From NCBI GenBank assembly GCA_030605795.1, contig JAUWHR010000007.1, forward strand, positions 1 through 63,495: 63,495 nucleotides of DNA, read 5' to 3'. The notes beneath the pieces are model-generated. The model did not search any database. It was given only the letters and a program-made list of their open reading frames with translations, and was not told the origin of the DNA. This document shows, one piece after another, positions 28,877 to 36,955 of the stretch. Both the position numbers and the translations under genes were made by a program. How positions within the stretch are numbered: the first letter of the stretch is position 1; each line of letters begins with the position of its first letter. This DNA comes from Anaerolineae bacterium (GTDB lineage: Bacteria; Chloroflexota; Anaerolineae; Anaerolineales; E44-bin32).

Positions 28877-29482
28877 ATGACCGAATCACACGTGACTGAA
28901 CCCGCGCCCCCGGAGTGGGGCGCCTCTTCATCACTCGGCTGTGGGCGCCGCATACTGCGCTTTCTGGGAGAATTATTTCAGACAGCGCTTATCGCCTTAC
29001 TACTCTTCCTGGCCGTTAACCTGGTAACAGCCCGCATCCGGGTTGAAGGCATAAGTATGGAGCCCAGCCTGCATGACAGTCAGTTTGTAGTCGTGAACCG
29101 GCTAGCTTACCGCTGGCGAGAAGTAGAACGCGGTGATATCATCGTCTTCCACTTCCCACCTGACCCCAACCGTCGTTTTATTAAACGGGTAATCGGTCTT
29201 CCTGGAGACGTTGTTTCCATCCACGACGGTCGGGTATATATCAACGGTCTGTCGTTGACCGAACCCTACCTTACCGATGAACCCCTTTACCATGGCGAGT
29301 GGCGGCTCACACCAAGTGAGGTATTCGTACTCGGCGACAACCGGAACAACTCATCCGATTCGCAGAACTGGGGGCCGTTACCTGTGGTGGAGATCATTGG
29401 TAAGGCAGTACTCGTTTACTGGCCCCTAGACACTTTGGGTTTGATCCCTCACTATGATCTGGTCGGAGCGGCAGGGGAATGA
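28877..29482 (+). CDS. lepB: Signal peptidase I
   Basis: A 201-residue type I signal peptidase that cleaves signal peptides of exported proteins. It has one N-terminal membrane helix (ELFQTALIALLLFLAVNLVT), the catalytic Ser in VEGISMEPSLHDSQFV, the catalytic Lys in RRFIKRVIGLPGD, and the conserved box VFVLGDNRNNSSDSQNWGPL. Length and single helix fit the Gram-positive (SipS) type rather than the longer E. coli form. The gene has its own promoter. Confidence 0.95.
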   Translation: MTESHVTEPAPPEWGASSSLGCGRRILRFLGELFQTALIALLLFLAVNLVTARIRVEGISMEPSLHDSQFVVVNRLAYRWREVERGDIIVFHFPPDPNRRFIKRVIGLPGDVVSIHDGRVYINGLSLTEPYLTDEPLYHGEWRLTPSEVFVLGDNRNNSSDSQNWGPLPVVEIIGKAVLVYWPLDTLGLIPHYDLVGAAGE

Positions 29483-29809
29483 CAGCACGCACCTGCATGT
29501 ATCTTACCTGGTTGTGCTAGAATTGACCTACAAGCCTTATATCAATTATTGAGGTCATAGATGCCCCTTTCCTCCCAAGAGCCTATGCCTGTAGACCAGA
29601 TATTGAAGCACCTTGTAATCGCAATGCGACGCAATGCCAACCCCAATTTTGGGATTGGCGCCATTTGAGACTCCCCGAGACTTATCACTGCGGAAGTGTC
29701 AGTCAGTTCAGATGCCATCCGCCAGAGAACTTGTGTCGCTGAGCTCACCATCTCTAAAGCACCGGGGCATGCTTACCTGAAACCCCTTGCGTCGTGAGGA
29801 TATTGATGT
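29483..29809. other. Gap between lepB and zinc-ribbon gene
   Basis: 327 bases. Apart from a 35-codon frame at 29561-29668 (listed separately, low confidence) I see no gene or RNA. The sequence after that frame's TGA stays open to a TGA near 29803 but resembles no family. Confidence 0.4.
29561..29668 (+). CDS. Possible 35-residue small protein
   Basis: ATG at 29561 to TGA at 29668 reads MPLSSQEPMPVDQILKHLVI and ends NPNFGIGAI. The only hint of a ribosome binding site is a weak GAGGT. A TTGACC lies near 29523. No family is recognised. It may be a gene remnant. Confidence 0.2.
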   Translation: MPLSSQEPMPVDQILKHLVIAMRRNANPNFGIGAI

Positions 29810-30097
29810 ATGAAAGAGGAACCATTCTACCCTTGCCAGGAATGTAAGGTCGGTTTCCTGCACCGCGATCACGCGTTCTTCTTCACCGTTCAAGATGGGC
29901 AGCCGATCTGCGTACCCGACTTTCCAGCCTGGGTATGTGACTTATGTGGCCGATGTGAGTACAATTCGGCCGCCTTAACCGAGCTCCAGGCAATGCTTGA
30001 AACCGATCGCCGTTCTCGGCGGAAACCACACCAGTCTCGAAAGATCGCTGACCAAGATCACACCTCAGCTTCGGTTGATCCACAACAGCAACCTTAG
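29810..30097 (+). CDS. YgiT/MqsA-type zinc-ribbon protein
   Basis: A 95-residue protein with two CxxC pairs (PCQECKVG and VCDLCGRCE) forming one zinc ribbon of the YgiT/MqsA N-terminal type, followed by a short helix and a polar tail. In MqsA this ribbon binds the toxin and an HTH binds DNA; here the HTH is absent and no mqsR-like partner is adjacent. It may be an orphan ribbon protein. The upstream sequence shows GTGAGGATATTG before the ATG. Confidence 0.7.
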   Translation: MKEEPFYPCQECKVGFLHRDHAFFFTVQDGQPICVPDFPAWVCDLCGRCEYNSAALTELQAMLETDRRSRRKPHQSRKIADQDHTSASVDPQQQP

Positions 30098-30201
30098 TCG
30101 ACTGACGGTTTGTCCATAGGTGGTTATAAATGACTGCACTGAAAAAAAAAGCCCAAGCACGAGAAAGGGAAATTAATCAACACCACTTGGGGTGATCCAG
30201 C

Positions 30202-31836
30202 ATGTCCGAAAACAACCACGCCCTCTCACCGCCTCGTGTGACCGTCATCGCCGATATCGAAAGTAATGCCCAGGCGCTGGTCGACCGTGTGTTTAAGCCA
30301 GCAGGGATACACGCCTGGATGGTAAGCGCAGCAGCTCCACCCCCTGATGTGCTAGTTGTCGATGTGACCCAATTACGTGGTGATCCTTTACGCGGTCTAC
30401 GGATTTTACGTTCCAATGGCGAGGAGGCGCCAGCCATCGTGCTGGCAGCACACCTCTCACATACCCGCCTGCGTGACCTGTTTCGCCTCGGCGTCAGAGA
30501 CTTCCTTCTCAAGCCCTATCGTCCAGCCGAATTATGCCAAGCTGTCCAAGAACTCTGTGAAGTACATTCCGCTGAGACCAACACCCAAATCCTATCCCGG
30601 CGGTTGGATGTCATGCGTGAACAGGCCCGCCTCCGCTCAGAGGAGATTCGTGTATTGAGTGAGATCGGACGGGTGGTCGTCAGCCTGGGAGATCTTGATT
30701 CCATCCTACGTCGTGTAGTTGAGGCAGCGACATTCGTAACTGATGCCGAGGAGGCGAGCATCTACCTAGCCGAACCAGGCACTGATGAACTCGTCCTAAG
30801 GGCTAGCAAGCAGGCTGGTGAACGGCATGCCACTTTGAAACATCTGCGAGTTGACAATACTGTGATCGGGGAGATCATGACCACCGGAAAACCCTTTCTC
30901 CACCAACCGTCTCCCAAGGATGGTCCGATCAAGGTCCAGACCGGGTTTCTGGTTCAATCCCTGATCAAGGTCCCGATACGTGCGAGCAGTAAAATAATTG
31001 GTGTGCTTGGAATCTACAATCGGTTGACGCCCCGCACTTTCACTAACCACCATTTGACACTACTCAACGCGCTCGCTCATTGGGCTGGAGTAGCACTCGA
31101 ACATGCTGAACTACTCCGCCAGGCAGAGTCAGCGGTACCAGCTGGCGTCCCAATCACCGCCGCCCCGCTGAAGCTCATCGATGGGATCGACCAAGCCATC
31201 GAAACCTTGGAACCTCTTCTCAACGGGTCCATGGGTCAGGTGAGCGAAGCCCAATATCAGGAGCTACGTACTTTACGCAATCATCTTCAAGAATTGCGCT
31301 CTTTGCCCACGGCTACCCTCCATCCCGAAGAAGCCAAGGAAATGATCGACCTGCCTGGTGTGTTAGATCAAGTCGTCAATGAACTCCGCCTTACAGCAAC
31401 CCGACGAGGGCTAGATCTGATCACCGAGCACGGCCCTACGATACCACTCTTCCGCGGTGATAGAGGCCGAACAAAGCGGGTAATTGAAACACTTGTGTCC
31501 GCCGCCATCCGGCGCACAACCCAAGGCCGTATTGTCCTTGAAGCCCACCGCTTCGAAGTCCAGGACAGCCAGAGTGATAGCTTACCCCTTCCCGAGAACC
31601 TTTACCCGCTGGATGGGATCTGGGCTGCAATAAGGGTTTCTGATACTAGTCCTGGATTATCTCCAGACACGATACGTGCCCTGACCATTAACGATACTGA
31701 TCCTTCGAGCGGCCAGATGGGCCCTGGCCTTTCAATGGGCGAAATTCGCATGATTGTTGAAAGCATGGGGGGAATCTTGTGGTACGAGCAGACGCCAGCG
31801 TCCACGACGATCACCTTCGCCCTACCAATAACCTGA
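30202..31836 (+). CDS. Receiver-GAF-ATPase sensor protein without H-box
   Basis: A 544-residue cytoplasmic protein. Residues 10-115 resemble a receiver domain (DVLVVDVTQLRGDPLRGLRI, then RDFLLKPYRPAELCQ). Residues 150-310 form a GAF domain (GDLDSILRRVVEAATFVTDA ... SLIKVPIRASSKIIGVLGIY). The C terminus resembles a HATPase (VLDQVVNELRLTATRRGLDL, IRVSDTSPGLS, GPGLSMGEIRMIVESMGGIL). I see no phospho-accepting His box between GAF and ATPase domains, so it may be a degenerate or partner-dependent kinase. It is followed 13 bases later by an uncharacterised gene. Confidence 0.8.
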   Translation: MSENNHALSPPRVTVIADIESNAQALVDRVFKPAGIHAWMVSAAAPPPDVLVVDVTQLRGDPLRGLRILRSNGEEAPAIVLAAHLSHTRLRDLFRLGVRDFLLKPYRPAELCQAVQELCEVHSAETNTQILSRRLDVMREQARLRSEEIRVLSEIGRVVVSLGDLDSILRRVVEAATFVTDAEEASIYLAEPGTDELVLRASKQAGERHATLKHLRVDNTVIGEIMTTGKPFLHQPSPKDGPIKVQTGFLVQSLIKVPIRASSKIIGVLGIYNRLTPRTFTNHHLTLLNALAHWAGVALEHAELLRQAESAVPAGVPITAAPLKLIDGIDQAIETLEPLLNGSMGQVSEAQYQELRTLRNHLQELRSLPTATLHPEEAKEMIDLPGVLDQVVNELRLTATRRGLDLITEHGPTIPLFRGDRGRTKRVIETLVSAAIRRTTQGRIVLEAHRFEVQDSQSDSLPLPENLYPLDGIWAAIRVSDTSPGLSPDTIRALTINDTDPSSGQMGPGLSMGEIRMIVESMGGILWYEQTPASTTITFALPIT

Positions 31837-31849
31837 GTGGAGCAGGATC

Positions 31850-32392
31850 ATGGCCACCAAGTCAATCTCGGTAGAGATCTACACCACCAGCCACCGCATC
31901 TTGGGTCGAGTGAACCCTGGCGCCACCGGGCTGTTGAGTTACCTCAATATCCGGACCACGTCTTATCTTGAGATCGAGGGCGCCCACGTGATGCGCCTGC
32001 ATCAGCCAGGTCGCCTGGCAGCTCGCCATCCAGCTCTATGGATCGTGAAGAGTGAAATTGTAACTATACTGCTTAGCAGTCGAGCTGAGCTTGGACCGAT
32101 GGCATACGTGAGGGGGGGCTACACAACAACCATCCCCCATTGGGTACGAATCATTATGGGCGGTTACGAGCTGCGAGGCATCGTTGAGACCCCAGGCAAA
32201 TTCAGCTTTAGTATATTGATGTTCGAGGGAGATAGCATTTTTATTCCTCTCTACAACGGAGAGTTGAGCGCCATCATGTTCCCTACGGTAAAGGGCGAAT
32301 CTCCTTCAATGGTTTTCAACCGCAATATGGTCGACGCCATCGGTTTACTGTCGAAAGATGAGATTCCCAAAATAGCTGAGCAGGCGGGATAA
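31850..32392 (+). CDS. Uncharacterised 180-residue protein following the GAF sensor
   Basis: No family recognised. The protein is soluble, with no signal peptide or membrane segment. It opens with a beta-rich stretch (SISVEIYTTSHRILGRVNPG) containing the phrase LEIEGAHVMRLHQPG, then a Trp-containing strand region. Similar short proteins occur beside sensor genes in Chloroflexota, as far as I recall, but no function is known to me. It lies 13 bases after the receiver-GAF-ATPase gene and is likely co-transcribed with it; GAGCAGG precedes the ATG. Confidence 0.65.
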   Translation: MATKSISVEIYTTSHRILGRVNPGATGLLSYLNIRTTSYLEIEGAHVMRLHQPGRLAARHPALWIVKSEIVTILLSSRAELGPMAYVRGGYTTTIPHWVRIIMGGYELRGIVETPGKFSFSILMFEGDSIFIPLYNGELSAIMFPTVKGESPSMVFNRNMVDAIGLLSKDEIPKIAEQAG

Positions 32393-32434
32393 GCCCAGTA
32401 AAAAAAACGCAGCTCTGCATAAGGTGACACTCCT

Positions 32435-33202
32435 ATGCGTCAACCTATCATTGCCGGTAATTGGAAAATGCACTTGGGTCGCGTCGACGAGGCACTAGCA
32501 TTCGTTCGACGTATCCGCCATCCGTTGAATGAGATTGAGGGGATAGAACGGGTGCTGTGTCCTCCCTTCTCTGTGCTGGCAGCTGTGGCTGAGGTCTTAC
32601 TTCCCACAAACATCAGCCTTGGCGCCCAGACCATGCATTGGGAAGAACGAGGTGCACATACAGGTGAAATCTCGCCAGCCATGCTGGAGGGATTGTGTAA
32701 ATATGTCATCCTGGGCCATTCGGAGCGTCGAGCTACAGAAAGCATGGCTGAAAGTGACACCGCCATCAACCGAAAAGTACACTCAGCAATGTCACATGGG
32801 TTAAACCCGATCATCTGTGTAGGCGAGAACTTACAACAGAATGAGGCCGGTGAAACGCATGCATTTGTCGTAAAACAGGTAAGAGCAGCGCTGGAAGGGC
32901 TAACCGCCGAACAGGCTAAGAAGTGCGTGATCGCCTATGAGCCGATTTGGGCAATCGGCACAGGAAAGGCAGCCACCCCGGCTGACGTTAATCGCACTAT
33001 CGGGCTTACCGTCCGCGGCGCAATCGTCGAATTGCTTGGCGAAGAAGTAGCCCAAGCTGTGCGGGTACAATACGGCGGTAGCGTAAACGTTGAGAACATT
33101 GCTACCTTTATGGCCATGCCAGAAGTGGATGGCGCCTTGGTCGGTGGAGCGAGCCTTAAGCCGGATTTTGTGGAACTAGTACGTCGGGCGAAGAATTTCT
33201 AG
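32435..33202 (+). CDS. tpiA: Triosephosphate isomerase
   Basis: TPI interconverts glyceraldehyde-3-phosphate and dihydroxyacetone phosphate. The 255-residue protein carries the N-terminal NWKMH motif with the substrate-binding Lys, the catalytic His in YVILGHSERRATES, the catalytic Glu in AYEPIWAIGTGKAATP, and the phosphate-binding VQYGGSVN and GALVGGASLKP. AAGGTGA precedes its ATG. It converges on the BMC operon with 48 bases between stops. Glyceraldehyde-3-phosphate is a product of the DeoC encoded there, so the closeness is suggestive, but the opposite strand means they are not co-transcribed. Confidence 0.96.
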   Translation: MRQPIIAGNWKMHLGRVDEALAFVRRIRHPLNEIEGIERVLCPPFSVLAAVAEVLLPTNISLGAQTMHWEERGAHTGEISPAMLEGLCKYVILGHSERRATESMAESDTAINRKVHSAMSHGLNPIICVGENLQQNEAGETHAFVVKQVRAALEGLTAEQAKKCVIAYEPIWAIGTGKAATPADVNRTIGLTVRGAIVELLGEEVAQAVRVQYGGSVNVENIATFMAMPEVDGALVGGASLKPDFVELVRRAKNF

Positions 33203-33250
33203 GGCTGACAACAGAACTTCGTTTCACAACTAAATCGAAACCGAATACGG

Positions 33251-33541
33251 TTATCGAGCAACACCCACTGCTCGCTCAAGTGTGATCTCGTCCACTACAC
33301 CGACGATCACTGCCCGAACAGCGCCTGGGTCGAGTCTAAGAATTTGCCTCGCTCCGTTCCCTTCGTCGATCACCAACACCGTGTCCCCTGGGCCAGCTTG
33401 CACTACATCCACCGCAATATCGTAGTAGCCGGTTTCCTGCCCTTCCAGGTCGAGTTGGTCCACCAGCAACAGCTTGCGCCCCTCCAGGTGTGAGATCTTG
33501 ATCGTGGCAACTACCGTGCCGATGACCTTGCCTATGTACAT
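33251..33541 (-). CDS. BMC-P shell vertex protein (EutN/CcmL family), copy 3
   Basis: A 96-residue pentamer-forming protein that caps the vertices of the microcompartment shell. It opens with the family signature MYIGKVIGTVVATIKISHLE, has the GRKLLLVDQLD strand, and keeps the DTVLVIDEGNGARQIL turn. The ATG at 33541 is chosen over 33574 because the conserved start follows it directly; GAGG lies about ten bases upstream. It is the last gene of the BMC operon. Three different pentamer genes in one locus is more than most simple BMCs carry. Confidence 0.92.
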   Translation of the reverse strand: MYIGKVIGTVVATIKISHLEGRKLLLVDQLDLEGQETGYYDIAVDVVQAGPGDTVLVIDEGNGARQILRLDPGAVRAVIVGVVDEITLERAVGVAR

Positions 33542-33543
33542 GG

Positions 33544-33873
33544 TCAGTCGACCTCTTCCTGGAGGTAGTGCCATACAGCGGTATGTTGCTGACGGCGCGG
33601 TCCGCGCTCAACTTCGACTTCGTCCACGATCCCGGTGATCGCCAAGTCCACTGGCACAAAGACCTCCGGGAGCGCCTGTGCTCCCTCACGGCTAGCGACG
33701 ACAAAGACCAACTCCCCCGGACCGGCTTGAGCGGTCGCATCGGCGGCGATTTTAGGCTGACCCTGAGGGACTAAATCCTCGTCGAGAGGCTGTACGACGA
33801 GAAACTTAATTCCTTCCAATCCTTGGTATTTACGAGTTGCGACTACCGTGCCGATAACCCGATAGAACTTCAT
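33544..33873 (-). CDS. BMC-P shell vertex protein (EutN/CcmL family), copy 2
   Basis: A 109-residue vertex protein with the N-terminal family signature MKFYRVIGTVVATRKYQGLE and the GELVFVVASREGAQALP turn. Its C terminus extends beyond the usual end (GPRRQQHTAVWHYLQEEVD), about ten residues longer than the other two copies and able to form an extra helix. The start overlaps the stop of the BMC-T gene by four bases, so translation is coupled. The next gene starts two bases after its stop. Confidence 0.92.
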   Translation of the reverse strand: MKFYRVIGTVVATRKYQGLEGIKFLVVQPLDEDLVPQGQPKIAADATAQAGPGELVFVVASREGAQALPEVFVPVDLAITGIVDEVEVERGPRRQQHTAVWHYLQEEVD

Positions 33874-34460
33874 AGTTTACCAATCACCCTAGTGCGAAAG
33901 CGGGTGGATTCGGCTACGTTGTCCCACATCTCACCGTGAAGCTGCGGGATGACGACCTGACACACGAGCAACTCAGGCCGCTCAAGCACGCCCACACCGA
34001 TCTCAATCGCTGCTTCCACATCAGCGACCAACCCTGAGAAGAGCACGATGCCCTTGCCCCCCAGTCCATCAGCTAGTCGCACTTCGACCAAGCGCACCTC
34101 GGCCCCCTTGATACCCGCATCGGCGGCGTGAATGCTGGCGGCGACGGTGGTTGTCTCAATTACACCCAAGGAGTCGTTGACTTCCGGGACGCGTCCCCCG
34201 CCAACCGCCTCTACCACTTCGGGGTGGACTTGTGGCAGGAGGATATAGTCCACGACGGCGGTGGCTCCCACCTCGCGACCTGCCGCTAATGACTCCTCCA
34301 CGTCAGCCACCATCCCCCCGATTAGCACCAGGTACTTACCGGGCTGCACTGTGCCTGTCTTGATGACATCAATCGGGGCGCGCTTGACCATGGCATCTGC
34401 GGCCTGAATGCCTGCCGCTATGCTACCGAATTCCACCAATGCCAGAGCTGGTTCAATCAT
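33870..34460 (-). CDS. BMC-T tandem-domain shell protein, single-layer type
   Basis: A 196-residue protein with two BMC domains (PF00936) in tandem: residues about 3-95 (LALVEFGSIAAGIQAADAMV ... KYLVLIGGMVADVEESL) and 99-190 (LGVIETTTVAASIHAADAGI ... KGIVLFSGLVADVEAAI). It forms pseudohexameric trimers in shell facets. The plan matches the single-layer BMC-T proteins of PduT type and of the Haliangium ochraceum shell. I see no Cys in a pore loop for an Fe-S cluster, unlike PduT. It sits between the aldehyde dehydrogenase and the second pentamer gene. Confidence 0.93.
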   Translation of the reverse strand: MIEPALALVEFGSIAAGIQAADAMVKRAPIDVIKTGTVQPGKYLVLIGGMVADVEESLAAGREVGATAVVDYILLPQVHPEVVEAVGGGRVPEVNDSLGVIETTTVAASIHAADAGIKGAEVRLVEVRLADGLGGKGIVLFSGLVADVEAAIEIGVGVLERPELLVCQVVIPQLHGEMWDNVAESTRFRTRVIGKL

Positions 34461-34495
34461 GTTTCACCGCTGTTCCTCGCCGTTCATCCATGGTG

Positions 34496-35962
34496 CTAGA
34501 CGATCCTGAAATGATCCTTCAACACGCAGCGGCGGATACGGCTGAAGCTGATCGGGTTGGTGATCCCTTCACCGGTAGGGCTAGCGATAGTGAATGAGCA
34601 GAAACCCTCACCACCATAGCCCACACCGGCGAATGAAGGCCCGTTCTTGACGAAGATGCTACATTCAATCACCCGCGCCATGCGGCTTAGATTATCCAGG
34701 TTCTTGGAATACATCACCGCTGTGTGACGGAAGCCTCGCTCGGCTTCCTTGGCCAAATCAATACCTTCGTCGGCGTTGCTCACACGTACCAATGGAATGA
34801 TGGGCATCATTTGCTCGGTCCACACTAATGGATGGTCGCGTTCGACTTCCGCCAGCACGAGGCGGATCTCATCACCTACCTCAATACCAATTTCTTTGAG
34901 CAGTACGGAGGCGTTCTTACCGATAAAGGCAATATTCATCAAGCCTGGCGTGCCAGGCGGGGGTATCTGCTTAAAGATGGATTTCATCAACCCGTTGAGC
35001 TGCTGATTATCAATCTCTATGGCGCCGTGCCGGCACATCTGGCGCTTGAGTTCGTCTGCGATGGAAGCGACAGCAAATACCTCTTTCTCGTCAGTGCAAA
35101 TGATATTGTTATCAAAGGACGCGCCACGCACAATGCCGCGCCCTGCCTGATCCAGGTCAGCCGTCTCATCCACCACGACCGGTGGATTTCCAGGACCAGC
35201 ACAAATCGCCCGCTTTCCACTCTTCATCGCCTCACGCACCACGCCTTCACCACCAGTGACGGTTAAAAGCTTCACGCCAGGGTGGCGCATGATCTGCTGA
35301 GCGGTCTCGATGGTCGGTTTAGATATCGCGCAGACTAGATTGGCTGGCCCACCCGCTTCGACGATGGCCTCATTCATCAACTGCACCGCGTGGTTAGAGC
35401 ATGCCTTGGCGCCAGGGTGAGCATTGAAAATGACCGCGTTACCTGCCGCCACCATCCCAATCGTGTTACAGATAACAGTCGAGGTGGCATTGGTGCTGGG
35501 GATAATGGATCCGATCACACCATATGGCGCGTATTCGACCAGCGTCAGGCCGTCGTCGCCTGTCCATGAGGTTGGTTTAAGGATCTCGGTTCCTGCGGCT
35601 TTGTTGGCATTAAGTAGATTTTTCTCGATCTTGTCTTCATAGCGACCCATGCCGGTCTCTTGCCAGGCTTCATGGGCGAGAAGCTGCGCATTCTCGCGGG
35701 ACACGCGACGGATATGGGAAACCATCCGCTCTAGCACCGACAACGGCATATCATACAACTGCCTGTATGCCTGGTTGGCGGCGGCCACGGCGCTATCCAC
35801 GTCGGGGAAAAGATTGTCACCGTGGCGTAACGGCGCCGACGGCGCAGGGGGATGGATGATAACCGGCAGTTCCGGCTGGGGGCCGTGCCGCACCCGCTCC
35901 CCCTGGCGCAGCTCTGCCATTACTTGCTGAACGATGACGTCTATCCGTGCGTCGTCAATCAT
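34496..35962 (-). CDS. BMC CoA-acylating aldehyde dehydrogenase (PduP/EutE-like)
   Basis: A 488-residue enzyme of the CoA-acylating ALDH group that turns acetaldehyde, CoA and NAD+ into acetyl-CoA and NADH. The catalytic Cys lies in SFDNNIICTDEKEV near residue 289, and the nucleotide and CoA regions read GVIGSIIPSTNATSTVI and PGNPPVVVDETAD. Residues about 1-20 (IDDARIDVIVQQVMAELR) form an amphipathic helix followed by a Pro-rich linker, the plan of a BMC encapsulation peptide. The ATG at 35962 overlaps the stop of the upstream pentamer gene by one base (TGATG). It is the signature enzyme of this compartment. Confidence 0.94.
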   Translation of the reverse strand: MIDDARIDVIVQQVMAELRQGERVRHGPQPELPVIIHPPAPSAPLRHGDNLFPDVDSAVAAANQAYRQLYDMPLSVLERMVSHIRRVSRENAQLLAHEAWQETGMGRYEDKIEKNLLNANKAAGTEILKPTSWTGDDGLTLVEYAPYGVIGSIIPSTNATSTVICNTIGMVAAGNAVIFNAHPGAKACSNHAVQLMNEAIVEAGGPANLVCAISKPTIETAQQIMRHPGVKLLTVTGGEGVVREAMKSGKRAICAGPGNPPVVVDETADLDQAGRGIVRGASFDNNIICTDEKEVFAVASIADELKRQMCRHGAIEIDNQQLNGLMKSIFKQIPPPGTPGLMNIAFIGKNASVLLKEIGIEVGDEIRLVLAEVERDHPLVWTEQMMPIIPLVRVSNADEGIDLAKEAERGFRHTAVMYSKNLDNLSRMARVIECSIFVKNGPSFAGVGYGGEGFCSFTIASPTGEGITNPISFSRIRRCVLKDHFRIV

Positions 35963-36261
35963 CAACCTTCCTCAGACTTGTCGTATTTCACCACGCCGTC
36001 TACTTCTAACACATCGACAATTGCCATGATCACGCCGTCACAGGGACGCTGATGGGTAAGTTTGGTTTGACGGGCGGCGCTACCTGTGGCAAAGAGCACC
36101 ACTTCACCCAACCCAGCACCGACGGCATCGGCAGCTACACGGTAGCCACCCGTTTCCTTTCCTTCGATATCGAGTTGCTTGAGCACCAGGAATTTGAGTC
36201 CCTCAAGAGACGGCTCTTTGCGCGTGGCGACCAGTGTGCCCACTACTCTACCTAGTAGCAT
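35962..36261 (-). CDS. BMC-P shell vertex protein (EutN/CcmL family), copy 1
   Basis: A 99-residue vertex protein starting [20 protein letters not shown] at the ATG at 36261, with GGAG seven bases upstream; an earlier start at 36285 lacks this support. The [20 protein letters not shown] strand-turn is typical of EutN/CcmL. Together with two other copies at the end of the operon it allows mixed or conditional vertex composition. It is preceded by a strong hairpin that separates it from the BMC-H gene. Confidence 0.92.
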   Translation of the reverse strand: MLLGRVVGTLVATRKEPSLEGLKFLVLKQLDIEGKETGGYRVAADAVGAGLGEVVLFATGSAARQTKLTHQRPCDGVIMAIVDVLEVDGVVKYDKSEEG

Positions 36262-36404
36262 AGGGAACTCCATTTCAGTGACCAATGGATGCTATGGCCG
36301 TGAATTGTGATGTGTGAAACGTACTTCCGTTCTACTCCGACCCAACCACGGTTGAGGTCTCTGACCGAGCCCTCTTCACACCATATCATGTTGTCACCTT
36401 TTCC

Positions 36405-36433
36405 TCGGGTGAGGGTCAGTGACCCTCACCCGA
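36405..36433 (-). promoter_or_regulatory. 14-bp intra-operon hairpin after the BMC-H gene
   Basis: TCGGGTGAGGGTCA (36405-36418) and TGACCCTCACCCGA (36420-36433) are perfect complements around one base. In the transcript it begins 17 bases after the BMC-H stop and is followed by GGAAAAGG, not a U run, so it is not a classic intrinsic terminator. A role as a 3' RNA stabiliser or processing site that keeps BMC-H mRNA in excess over downstream genes is an inference. Confidence 0.55.
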
Positions 36434-36450
36434 CGGTCTATAGCGAAAGG

Positions 36451-36771
36451 TTACTCGCTTCCAGCTTCAGCAGGCGAGCGACCCAAGGGCAACGCGCGAT
36501 CCACATTCTTGTGAGGGCGAGGGATTACGTGGATGGCCACCATCTCGCCAACCTTCTCCGCTCCGCGTGCGCCTGCCTCAACTGCCGCCTTGACGGCAGC
36601 AACGTCGCCGCGCACGATGGCGGTCACATATCCGCCACCGGTTTTTTCATAGGTCACTAACTCGACCTTGGCCGCTTTGACCATCGCGTCAGCCGCCTCG
36701 ACCATCGCCGGGTAGCTCTTACATTCGATCATACCTAGTGCTTCAGTAAAACCATATTCTGCTTCAGCCAT
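36451..36771 (-). CDS. BMC-H hexameric shell protein
   Basis: A 106-residue single-domain BMC protein (PF00936), the main facet tile of the shell. It has the canonical [20 protein letters not shown] opening, the [20 protein letters not shown] core with the GGG pore-lining turn, and the [13 protein letters not shown] helix. The C terminus [18 protein letters not shown] is a common tail in BMC-H proteins and closely resembles that of the Haliangium ochraceum shell protein, as I recall it. AGGAGG lies seven bases before the ATG, the strongest ribosome binding site of the operon, which fits high expression. A strong hairpin follows the gene. Confidence 0.96.
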   Translation of the reverse strand: MAEAEYGFTEALGMIECKSYPAMVEAADAMVKAAKVELVTYEKTGGGYVTAIVRGDVAAVKAAVEAGARGAEKVGEMVAIHVIPRPHKNVDRALPLGRSPAEAGSE

Positions 36772-36787
36772 GATGTCCTCCTGATAA

Positions 36788-36925
36788 TTAGTGGTTTATG
36801 GTTAGGCCGGAAAAGCGTTTTGCAATTGCTTCCGGTGAACATCCGATTGTAGGCGTGATCCCTGCATTGAGATTAACCAGATGCTCGCTATATCGTGCCC
36901 TGAGAAGATCGACTTCAATTGACAT
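36788..36925 (-). CDS. Candidate small protein encoded within the BMC operon
   Basis: A 45-residue frame with GGAGG (36932-36936) six bases before its ATG at 36925. It lies exactly between the BMC-Tdp stop and the BMC-H ribosome binding site. It reads [20 protein letters not shown] and goes on with [20 protein letters not shown]. It could form two short helices, has one Cys and no membrane segment. No family is recognised. Its operon position suggests a shell- or cargo-associated peptide, but expression is unproven. It is too short for default gene callers. Confidence 0.45.
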   Translation of the reverse strand: MSIEVDLLRARYSEHLVNLNAGITPTIGCSPEAIAKRFSGLTINH

Positions 36926-36955
36926 TCAATACCTCCGCAACCCACATCTACGACA

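Noticed and set aside
29561-29803. Possible selenoprotein reading through the TGA after the 35-codon frame
   Set aside because: No CxxU or UxxC motif, no known family on either side, and no good ribosome binding site.
33200-33250. Bidirectional terminator between tpiA and the BMC operon
   Set aside because: Only a short AACCG/CGGTT match without T tracts is present; not enough to call.
36259-36390. 42-codon frame on the minus strand between the BMC-H hairpin and BMC-P gene, with AAGGTG before ATG
   Set aside because: It overlaps the start of the BMC-P gene out of frame, has no helix-forming or family-like sequence, and its ribosome binding site is weak.
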